From Liolophura sinensis (taxonomy: Eukaryota; Mollusca; Polyplacophora; Chitonida; Chitonidae): 64,000 bases of DNA. Below are positions 11,801 to 23,800 of this stretch, in pieces (within the stretch, counting starts at the first letter, position 1; the number at the start of each line of letters is the position of its first letter). Below the pieces are notes generated by a model. It saw only the letters and a list, made by a program, of their open reading frames with translations. It did no database searches and was not told the origin of the DNA. A program made the position numbers and the translations under genes. The stretch is taken from NCBI RefSeq assembly GCF_032854445.1, contig NC_088299.1, positions 10,595,608 to 10,659,607 of the forward strand, read 5' to 3'.

Positions 11801-14800
11801 TTGGTTTGTGCTTATTTCTTTGTCCTGGACATCTACAATCTGTAAAGCGAATGCCCCTGTGGAATTCCGGCCTTGTAAAGACTGCTCCTCTTTCGGAGAC
11901 ACAAACCTTAAACATAGCAAAACACAAAATACAGGCGTCGTTATAATTTTACCATTCGCTTCAGCAACCTAAACTTTCGAGTCCATGCATGGGCATAGCA
12001 GAAAATAAAATAGAGAGTATAACCAAAGCAGTGACAACAGTGTGATGCAGTTGGCAAATGGTCAAGGGTAAAGAGGGAAATCTCGTCAACTTACATCCGT
12101 TTGCTGCACATAACGTGTACATATCTCGCTTTGCAGCATTTTTTAGATAATGTTTGTTATGTGACGATTTTAATCTATGTAACAAGTTATTACTTCAAAA
12201 ACAAGTATGTCAAGGTCATTTCGTCAGACGCCTTCATTACAAAAGTTTTACAATGGGCATAATTCTCTCGTATGTAAATATGGGCAGGTCGTCCAGAATC
12301 TCAACTTCATGTTTGTGTCTAATGTCACGTAACCTGGGGCTAGGGATCGTATATTCATCGCGTTGAATTAGATCACCACGTTGGACATGTGAACAGTTTC
12401 AATCAAAGCCCAACATTTTATTATCGTTAACTTATACATTACAGTGGAACACAATTTGAATACTGATTTCACTTGCCTATTACATTCCTTGTGTCTTCCA
12501 AACATGGTTGAAAACTGTTTGCTGCTTTTCTTTGTACGATTCCGTCTTAATATCGTAATACGTATTATTGCCTGGGCTTGGTTGAGGGATTGTACATGAA
12601 TGTGCGTTTCGATGCACAGATAATCCTCACTGTTCGTGTAAGTGTTAAAATAATAACTCACAATCCCCCTAGCGCCATCACTTAATCAGAATTAAGCAAT
12701 GAAAAAATTGATTTGATATTACTTGCACTTCATTAAACCTTATATTTATACACTCAATCAAAAGATATCAATTGTCATCACATTTGATAAACTGTTATTA
12801 AATTGAAGACAGTGTAACGGAGCCAAGCGTCGGAGAATCCTGGTTTATACTGTCAGAGGGGCCTATCTAGTAATAGCTTTCCATTGTAACGGAGGCAAGC
12901 ATCGGGGAATCCTGGTTTATACTGTCACGGGGGCCTGTCTAGAAGAGGCTTTGCTGTGCTTATACTGGAAGAATACTAGCGGGAATTTCCTTTTGCTCAA
13001 AGCAATTGACTTCACCTGTAGACACCAGAGTTCAAATCCTGATGTGATCCACACAGAAAATCCCGCAACTATAACATTGTTGCCGTGACCAAACAGGTTC
13101 CGCGAAGCGTGAACATGGCCCCGATCCTATGAAGGTGGGCGTGTTCTATGAGAGGTGAGGAGGAATGTAACGGAAGCAGCTTTCTAGTGTTTACACTAGC
13201 ATTGACAAGTGGGAATTTCCCTTTAGCTCAGATACTAGAATGTTGAACTCGGCTGTGGAGATACCGAGTTCAACTTCAGGTGTGGCCACAAGATAAATCC
13301 TCCATCCATTACACATTCAAGATAAAAGACTAAAGCATAGAATGCATAAAATTACACTGTTTTGCACTGAATTAAATCAAAGGATACTGATGACCGAGTT
13401 ATACGTTGTCTATTTTTGGAAAAGCACGACCGTACAAAGACCAGAGACCAGATCAAGACCAGATGAATTAATGAAAATAACATCAAAATTTTAAATGCAA
13501 CCAGCAGTATAGAGTATATTGCTTTCGGAACACATGTCCTGTAACGGATTAAGCCGTCATAATTTATTTGATTAGAGTTTTACGCCATACTCAAATATAT
13601 TTCACTTATTCGACGGCCATCAGCATTATAGTGGGAGGAAACCCACGACTATCCGCAAGTTGCTGATAGAACTTCCCACAGAACTTGAACTCGCACAGAG
13701 GACATTGGTGAGAGGGGTCATTGTCCCACACAGGCACGCCATCATGTTTTAAAAGGAAACCGGGCAGAGCCCGAAGAAAACGCACGATCTTCCATGTTTA
13801 AATTGACTGGCAGATCGTCCCACGTTCGCCCGGAGAGAAAGGTAGCATGATATCAGAATAATAGCTATGTCAACGTAAATCGGGGGAAAACAACCATAAT
13901 TTAGTTGAAAATAGATAAAACAGACTAAAACTAGATCGTCGTCTGCAACTTATCCTTAGTGAAGCCATAGATAAGGTTTTAAATAACGCTTTTGAAAAAT
14001 AGGTCTAAAAAATTGCTAAAGTACAAAACAGAGCAAAAACGGCCGTCCTTTTGTCGAAAACGAAATATGAACCTGATTTTTAACTTATGTATGTGGAAGC
14101 GTTTTACCAAGTTTCAAAACAATACAATTTATTCTTTGAAAGTTCGAAAACGGTTTCGTGTTTGATGGAGGATAAAGCTACAATCGCCTCCGCTACACTC
14201 TAAAAAGTTATGTTAATTTTAACAGAAAGCCTTTTGTCTGAGTGATGCTAGTACGTATCCTGTCACTATGACATACCATTCTGTGATATCCCACATCACA
14301 TCTTATTAGTTTAATAGAATATTTATGTTAAATTAATGAAATATGTGTGGTATATTTAACAGAACAATCCACTTCAATTACAATACATTCTAGCATCATC
14401 CGGACAGACTTTCTGCTAAAAGGTAACCGATTAATTTTAGAGTATACCAGTAGGTTACTTAAAGTGTATGCCGTAACAATCACAATTTCACACTGCCAAC
14501 CCATTATTCCCTTGTTCCTCTTTTCCCATTTTGGAAAAAAACTCACCACTTGTAGATGTCATTGTATTAATGTAATATGCAAAGAGCGGCTTTCAAGACA
14601 TCGGTATTTATACAGTGAGATTTGCAGGTTATCAGAGAGGCTTGTGTTCACCTGTCACTCCTGTCATTTGAAGAAAACCTGCGTTGAGAAGCGGAATTTC
14701 CCATTACAATAACTGGTTCCTGTGCATGGTTGTAATGTTATTGTATGTTAAATATGATGACAACACAGCAGTTTGTGTAATTCTAATGACTGTAATTCTA

Positions 14801-17800
14801 GATCAGCGAGTCTAATAAACTGCTGTTAACATCAATGTATGTTTTAAACCTAATTCCGTTTAGGCCTTGGTATTTATTAATAGGGGAATGGAATTTGCCA
14901 CTATTTCAGCATTTATATGAACAGTTAGAATAAACCCATGTGGTAAACGGACAACAGGCCACTTTTCACCGGTCATGTGTGAATATTTGCCTGTTATCAC
15001 TGTCGTGGTTGCTATGATTTTACTCCCTATGCTGTACAGCAAGTCGATCACATCTCTAGGTTCCATGCTTTAGTCTAAGTATACAGTTCAATCTAACTAG
15101 GCTTACCCTTCACGGTTTCCGTGGCTCAAAGAGGAAGCTATACCGTGTTGGTCATACACGCAGGATATGGTCTTTATGCGTTTGCGCACGAGCAACTGCC
15201 CGTTCTTCTCTCCCCAACCTATTTCTACCATTAGTGTGAACGTGTTCACTCCAGGTTTCTTCTACAATTAATAAAGCATGCCAAAACCTGTGTATTTGAC
15301 CGTCAAGACTTGAATGCTAGAATTACCATATCAAGGAATTCGACGGAAATATATTCATTAAGGTTACCAAATAAGCTACAAAGTGCACATAATGAAATCA
15401 TTAGGCTTACTTAACCAATCAAAACTACTAAGAAATTCTCAAAATATTTTGTTAGCAATTTTACAATTCGAGTGCTTAAAACCATATTTAAATTTTTCGT
15501 TTGTTTGAAAACAAGTGAAATAACGCTACAAAATCTTGTAAACAAGCTGTGGTTCACAGAAATAGTCTAAAACGTACATAAAATATACAATCCTGGACAC
15601 CAAGGTCTCGCTCAAATCTCGCGGGTAGCGTGTAGATGACGTCATCAGAGGATATGAAACTGTGGTCCCCGTTCTGGCATCGTGCCAAGGCGTACGCTGG
15701 CACATCCGCCCGGAGTTCCAATCTTGCTGTGCCGGATGTGCTGGCTGGGCAGTTCGGAAAGACTGAAACCGAAAGTTTCTCATTTATTTTCTACGATTTA
15801 AACCCTATTGTTTTCGAAATGTTTATTAATATTATTCTGTATTCCCATTATGGAAGCCGCTAAAGTTCGCACTCCTACACTTTAGTATACATGTATTATA
15901 GGCCCTGTTAGATTAAAAAAAAAAAAACTTTAAAGAATCTTTATATAACCCCTGAACCGATTAAGCTAAAATTGTTTCAGTTTAAGTTTTATTTATTTTA
16001 AGTTTTATTTATTTTATTTGGCGTTTTACGCAGTACTCAAGAATATCTCACAGCTTTACTTTATGTGAAACAAATACCGCTAGGTGCAGCCTATAAGAAA
16101 AATGTGGGAGTGTACCAGTTAATATATTTGATACGTGACCAAAAATTTAGACGTAAGAATTAAGCTTCTTGTCGTAGATTTGCATTTGCCAATCTTTGGT
16201 ACTATCGTACGGAAGTGCAATCCTGTGAATAGCTGGGCAAAATGTTGAGCTATGAGGTAAAAGACTCTCTTGGTCCCATGCCAATGTTTAACGTGGTAAC
16301 CCTTCAGCTAACTCAGGACAATTATTTTTCATTAATTTAATGGCGTTTTCATAAATTCAAATGGAAGGATACATACGCCGTACAATAGGCTCATCATTTC
16401 CTGGCTGTTTAGGTTCCACCGAAGGAGTTGGCTTTACGGGAGGTTTGGGCTGCACCGCTGGTGTTGGCTCTACGGGAGGTTTGGGCTGCACCGCTGGTGT
16501 TGGCTCTACGGGAGGTTTGGGCTGCACCGCTGGTGTTGGCTTGGTGGAAGGCTTGGTTTCCGTCGGTTTGGGTTCTGCAAGCGTGGTCTCTTGCAAAACT
16601 GGTTTGGTCCTTAATGATGGGAACAAGCTTTGTCTGGAACAGAAAACGGGTATATATGTAGATATATTTATTTATTTACTTCATCGATGTTTTACATCGT
16701 GCTCAAGAATTTTCCAGTTAGAAGATCAATGGTGGTCCAGTTTGCGGATGGATGAATCCGAAGTGACCGGTTCCCTGACTAAAACTCGCCGCCATAACAT
16801 CGAGGGCTGGTTTCGAACACGCTATTTCATATGTAAGGACAGGGAGGAACCAGTCCTAATTTACAATTTTATATATTTCTTTGGTAGCTTGTGCTGAAAG
16901 GTGTTTTGGAAATAAGTCTTGAGATTGTTATCCTGATTTTCAAAGATTGTACAGATTTATAGATATGAAATGCTATTATTAGAATGTAGCGAGGTGTTTG
17001 AAAGTAAACTATAGAATTAAAATTCATCTTTTATGAATCTTTGAAAAAGTTTACATTTTTTTTACATACCCATCAGTATAACAGTTCAATATTTGCTCGA
17101 TCGGTTCATCTGCCCCCACGTCAAAACTGAAGTACAGCATCAGTGGGGAATCAAATGCGTCTGGCTGAAATAGAATGAATGAATGGTTATAGCTTAACTC
17201 CAGGGATAGGTTGTAAGGAATGAATGCTTATAGCATAACTCCAGAGTTAGGTTGTAATGGCGATCGGGGGCAGTCATACAGGAAATAATACAAAAATTCT
17301 AACATTATTGGGAGTAAAACCACAGCAGTGACGACAGTTTGATAGTTGGCAAACGGTCAAAGGTGACAGTTTAACCCATTTTGGGCTTTATTCTAACAGT
17401 TCATTTAAATGTTTAAATAACAGCCGGAACTTATACATCCCTAGCACCATGACTTATGGAAAATTAAGTACAAAACTAGAACTACCTAGTTTTACCGTTT
17501 CCAAACAGTCAAGGCGAATAGTTGTTGGCTTGTGCTTCGTAACAGTTTTGTAACATGACAATCTAACAGTCGTTCAGAAACAGAGCGATGCTGATATACG
17601 ATTCTAGCTATCGTAGTTTTTGATTTATAGGACATTGAATTTACTCGACTAAAATTTTTTTTACCATTGAAACATAACCAGTTCTGCAACCTCCGACCCG
17701 AAATAGACCAGAATACATCAAAGCCCGTTTATGATGTCATTTGGCAATATCACAGGCATACCGTGGCGAGAACAGGTCAGAACAAAGAAACGATTGTCTT

Positions 17801-20800
17801 TCTACATGACAATGGTAACATCCGAGAAAAAAATGAGAAAGTGTAAGAAAATTTCAAAGTTACATTGAATATAGTTCTAGTACAATAACTTTTAAAATAT
17901 CATTAAATATTGTTCTTATCTAACAAGCATTAAAAATGTATTAAACATAACTACAGCATAGCCAGCAAACAAATGCAATACATTGTCGAAAATCAAACGG
18001 TAGACAGTTGGGGGCATATAGCCGGCCATCATGAACACAATTCTCTTTTAAAAGTCATTGATCTATTCACTAAGCCCACAAGGTTAAAGCTCTAGAATAG
18101 CCCTAGGGTCGTAATGATGCCAAAGATCCCACAGGGAGTAAAGCGATTTGAATCTAATTGTGTGTCTACGTACATGGATCATTGTCTCAAGCGTGGATCT
18201 TCGTGCTGTTACTGTTTAGCAAGGTAACTGGTTACCAAGGTGACTGGTTAGCATCGTCACTGGTTAGCAACGTCACAGGTACGAATCAAGCCACGAGCGT
18301 TAGGTAAGGATGTATGTTCATTATCTAGGGAAGGGTGGTTAATTGTTTATTCCTGATATTACGGTTTCCTCCACCCATAAATTCACTTAACTAGATGTGA
18401 ATAAACTAAGTATTCATGAGATAAACACCAATGAAATAAATATATATCTACCAAAATTAGTTAGAAGTTGATGACTATACTATACTTACGCTGAAATAGC
18501 AGAAGTCGGTCGGCAGCTGGTTGAGGTCAGAGATAAACACGGCGGGCATATTCATGCTTGTGAAGGGGGAGATCGCCCCGGAGGCCTCCCCTTCCCGACC
18601 ACACCAGAACGCACTGTACGTGATGGGGACCTCGTAGGGGTTCTCTAGAGTGACTTTCACCATCCCATCGACGTCTTCTTGACAGGTTGTGTTAGCTGAA
18701 AGTAGGAATAAAATCTGAGAAAAAAGAAAAGAGGTTCATCAGAAATACTAAGTACAACTGTATCTAAACATAGTTTTGGCGATCTTTAAAGAGTTTTTTG
18801 CCAACGGGGAACGTTAAGTGGAATGTTCAGATTGTAAGTTGGGCCTTATATTTTAGTAGGCCTACATAATGTTTTGGTTTCACTTAAAATGCTGTGTTGT
18901 CACATGTAATATACAATCACATAAAAACAATGCAAAGGGACCAGGCTTCGGGTATGTTTAGTCCACCAGCAGAATCCTGGTATATGCAGGAAAACAGAAT
19001 GGAGGACAACGGCATAACGAGTAAAAATAAAAGTACTGTGATGGTTGGCAAATGACCACACGTAACCGGTGGTAGTTGGCATATGGTCACAACATTAACG
19101 GTGAAAATATAAGCATCAAGTCCGACATTCATATACCATTCGTAGTCCGTAAAGGGCGTTCCAAATCGATAATCGCAAGATCTATTTCCAAAACAACGTT
19201 GAACACTGACTCCCAAAGACAAAGGTATGTAAGAAATTATACAAATAAGAAATAAAGCCGGTAACACACAAGATAGAAGCGGTCATCAGTTTTAAATGAT
19301 GCCGGGCAGACAATGAATATTCCAGGCATGAATTCCATATCAAAGTTCAAATTCGTAGTCCGTGAATGAGTTCCAGGTTAAATAACAATTAAACAAGTAT
19401 CTCAGTCGCGCTTTAATTGCAACTGTTCATAAAGACATCATGCTGATGTAATGAGCATGGCTACCTTTACGGCCCCTAGCCCCAGGCTAAGCGGTATTAG
19501 ATACAGTTTGAAAATAACGAGCGTTACAGACCCTAACCGATCAGATTGTGATTCAAAGGTAACGGACGATAACGTCTTTCCTGTTAATATGTAAAGATCT
19601 CATGCTACAAGAGGCGCCATCAATGATGTTACAGATGACATACAAGATGGACGGTTACACTGGGCAACCAGTGCCATCTATGAATACCATGTACGTGATA
19701 GATATGTACATAGGGACAACAGCGCCGTCTATGTGGTTGATCACAATGCAGATCGCCAGAGATTCTGAACGCTCTGTCTATACCTGCCAACAAGAGTGTT
19801 ATACCTAGCACCTTGTATCTGAACAGTATAGGTCGGAATAATCATCATCTATCTGTAAACAAGTTAATTCAGATGTCCCTGGAAGACAAAACCATCTTTT
19901 GCGAGACGAAACCGTCTGATGGAGAGACAAAAGCATCTTACAAAAGACAATATCATCTTGAGCATTTGTTGGAATAATAAAAAAAAACAATAGTTACACC
20001 TATGCATGTATCGAAAACTTTCTTGCATATAGGATAAAAGATAAATGACTGTTATAAGCGAGAAAACGCCTGTTACAAGCAAGAAAACGCCTATTACAAG
20101 CAATTTAAACGGATATCATAATTAAAGGCAAAGGAATCACCAAAACGAAGAAAATGTAAGGTAGACCATTCAACGCTGTCTAGGAAACAAGTTCGATTTA
20201 TCTATGTTTTATGGTGGTCTGTCACCCAGAGGTACACAGATCTATATGCATATGCATTTTGAATGATGAAATATAATCGTCCGTGAGAGTCAATATCAAA
20301 AACCCAATTCACTGGTCCCAGTGTGATCAGAAAAGGCTACCGTAGAATTCATGTATATACCATGCCAAAGACACCAGTGATGGCGTCCTATCAATCATAG
20401 AATGCGGATACCTGGCTAGCTAGTTCTTTCGAACCACCCTCTTACACTGAGTATCATATCAAGTGTTGTCATTAAAACTGAATTGGAGATAAACAAGTGA
20501 TCGGACTTTTTTTATAGACCAAGAATCACAGTACAGTATCAGATGTGTAGGATGTTTGTTGTCTCGCATAAGACGATATATATCTCGAGGGCATAAAAAA
20601 ATGGGCCGTACTTTGACACTCAATATCTCCGAAACCTTATGTCAGCTTCTAAAAATTTACACACTCAAAAGCCATTATGTTCTAAATATACAGACCAAAT
20701 TTCAATTTCATCCTTTAAGATTTCTGTTCATGGGACCAAAATCAAAAGAGTCAAAAACGCATGTTCAGGACATTTGAAAATGTTCTACCTTGTTTTACTT

Positions 20801-23800
20801 GAAAAGGTGAACAATTCCACCGCAGAGAAAACCATCTTGGTTCAGCAAAATCTATGCCTATCTGGCAGAAGGGTTTCTCTGAAACTAGAGCCAGACGACA
20901 ATTGATCGACGCGTGTCACACAGGTGCAACGCGCGCTCGACGCATGACACCAGACAGGTGATGCAATGTGGGTCACAGGAAAGTGCGTTTTTGAGGCTAT
21001 GTTTTCATTTTAACCCGGTGTAGAGATTACTCAAGCTATGACCTTGAAAATTAGTCAGTATATTAACAAAATCATGCCATTTGAATGTCAAGTTTGAAAG
21101 GGTTTGAACAAAGGATAACGGAGAAATGCACCATCAAAGTACGGCCCATTTCTTTATGCCCACACGATATACTCACCAAAACTGTATCTGTTATCTTCGT
21201 TTGGCCTGAAATTTTTAATTGTCAAAAGAAAACCAAATATTATTAACTATGCGGTCTGAAATCGAAAATATTTGTGCCTAAAATAAGAGCAATGTTTATA
21301 ATCCGAAACAAAAAAAATATCACAAGCGATAGACCTGAACCAAGCCATGGTCGTCTATACATCTTGTATTCAAGGGCTTATTATTTCAAAAACTGATTTT
21401 TACTTCATTACTGGTCATATGGATACCTCTTTTTCGATTATCAGTAAAAAATAATAAATGGACCAAATCTTGGAGTTGTCTTTTCATTTACAGCAAATAT
21501 ATTAAAAATAATTTGCGTTTAATTTTATTGTTTAACGCTCTATGGATATTTCACGTTTCACATGTCGGTCAGTTTTATGGTAGAGGAAACCAGAGTGAGG
21601 CAAATCATCTACTAGTGCAAAGCCTACGACGAACCACCATTTTTTTCAAAAATTATAATCTATTATCTTTTACAGAAAGTCTGTTGTGTCACTGATGCAA
21701 GAATGTATTATTGGTTATTCCATTAAATATAGCACATATATTCTGTTAATTCAACACAAAATTTGGGATATGACAGTATTATCACCCCGGCAACATACTT
21801 CCTATTAAAATTAATAGATTATTCCTTTTAGAGTTCTGTTGGAGCAGGTCGGCGAATATTACCCAAGATCATAAATTCATTATCAGCGTTTCATCTCGGA
21901 CTAAAATTGAAATCGGGATTCACGTTGAAACACTGGATAAATCGGGCGTCTCATAGTCCAGGTTGATTCTGGATTTTCGACTGATTTTGACTCACCTTGA
22001 ATCACAATACACAATATGAATGGCCATGTCTGTGGACTCGGTTCTATAACCGTGAATGACTAATCGGGTGAAATCCGAAGAGGAGTCTGTATCCTGTAAC
22101 CAAAAAACACAGTCGGTATCCTGTCATAAATAAAGGACACAGCAGAGTCTGTATCCTGTGATACATAGGCCACATAGAGTCTATATCCTGTCATAAATAG
22201 GTCACATAGCGTCTGTATCCTGTTATAAATAGGTCACATAGAGTCTGTATAGTGTCATAAATAGGCCACATAGAGTTGGTATCCTGTCATAAATAGGCCA
22301 CACAGAGTTGGTATCCTGTCATAATTCAACCACACAGCAGAGTCTGTATCCTGTCATAAATAGGCCACACAGAGTCGGTATCCTGTCATAAATAGGCCAC
22401 AGTATATACTACGTATTAAAAAATAAGAAAACAAGCGTGTCATGTATCCTTTTGGTTCAATTTCACCTAAGTATCTTTTTGTGAGTCGTCTACACGAACC
22501 GCTGTAGCAAAAACCCGAACAAAAACTAGGAGGGAAACCACATGCCTAATTTTCATATAGGACATTGACGAAAATTAAACCACTTTGAACAGGAAATACG
22601 GAAGTTAATTGTGAGGCCTTGCCTTAAGGGCGCATGCGCCATTCTCGGGAAAGCCATCGTCCGCGCGGTAGAGTACAGCAGAATAATCCACTCTGGTCAA
22701 GGGAGGTAGGTAGACAATCGTCGGAGATTCGTCTGAGCAGTCCAAGAGAAGATGGTAGGGGACAGTGTCACCAAAGTTCTCGAAAGACAACGTGAAGTTT
22801 CCAGGTGAATGGGTTGTGCATTGAATGGTATCTAATCAGAGAAAGCGATGATTAAGAAATTGAATAAAATGGGGGAAATTTGTTTGGGGATTTAATACAA
22901 GATCGGGATAAATGGAAAGTGCAAGATGTAGTTGTTTATTTATTAGATGTTTTTACGCCGTACTCAAGAATATTTCACTTATACGACGGCAGCCTGCATT
23001 ATGGTGGGAGAAAAGCGGGCAGAGCCCGGGGAAACCCCACAACCATCCGTATGTTGCTGCCAGACCTTCCCACGTACGGTGCAAGCTGTAGATGTTGAAA
23101 GAATATCCGGAAAATATATGAAACATTACAAAACGAGAGCACCGATCTTCAGGTTAATATAGCATTACAAACTACAGCCGTACCTGCTGCATTTGAACTT
23201 CGCAACTTCATCTGTTGTACAATGTCGTAATAAAAGATGAACACCAACTTCAATCAAATAAGTTAAATGACAAGAAAAAGTAATATCTTAAGAGAATTTG
23301 TAAAAAAAAAAAGCGGGGGGGGGGGGGGGAGAAGCGTAACAAAACAAAAATCTCGTAGAACAGCACAAATGTATCGTGATATACTAACACGTGTGCAAAT
23401 CTTATTAATTTTTCAATTCAATTTTCAGGTAAAGATCTCAAAGGGCAAAGTTTTTTGCTTAGCATGTATGCCATTCAGAAGTTTAACTACAGGCACAGAT
23501 GTAAAAATGAAAATGCTCCTACTACTCTGATGAAACTTTGATAATTTTCCATGAAGTTCTTTGGACAAATCCATTTCTGCTTTACGAATGTGGAGGATGT
23601 CACTATAGTTTACTTACAGTTAACATTCTGTGCTCGACTAAGATACACCTGCAAGAGAGACAAATACACGTTATTCATAATTAGAATAATTATTTATTCA
23701 TTTATGAGCGAGGAAACTTTAATATCCGGCATAAACCTTTGGCAAGTTATATTGAGAATGGACTAAAAGGGTCTTTATTGCTGTTCAAGACTTTACTTTT

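Larger units (their letters stand above)
8802..11906 (-). other. ZP gene exons 10-12: ZP-C subdomain
   Basis: Exons 11906-11755, 9722-9647 and 8958-8802 encode the ZP-C half. Exon 10 gives the LQIVD strand and IPIGKKIRL. Exon 11 (76 nt) gives the ALSCAAT and SYTFLRAG strands. Exon 12 gives GCGDG, FDAFKL and the C-x4-C-x4-C cluster near the end. Acceptors are ttaag, tttcag and tgcag; donors are gtaaaa, gtaagt and gtaagt. The intron at 9723-11754 contains a 24-bp minisatellite and a SINE. Confidence 0.8.

Noticed and set aside
11700..11972. Plus-strand ORF of 90 codons
   Set aside because: It is antisense to ZP exon 10; the minus frame carries the ZP-C strands.
14860..15066. Minus-strand 68-codon ORF considered as a ZP exon
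   Set aside because: It lacks cysteines and usable splice sites in the needed phase. The exon at 15261-15107 fits instead.
15636..15863. Plus-strand ORF of 75 codons
   Set aside because: It is antisense to ZP exon 8.
16361..16897. Plus-strand Gly/Thr-rich ORF of 178 codons
   Set aside because: It is antisense to the Pro-rich ZP exon 7. Its length comes from the 36-bp repeat.
18917..19267. Minus-strand 116-codon ORF starting with a hydrophobic leader
   Set aside because: Its sequence matches the dispersed repeat at 11.1, 12.1 and 30.6 kb, and no splice site connects it to the ZP exons.
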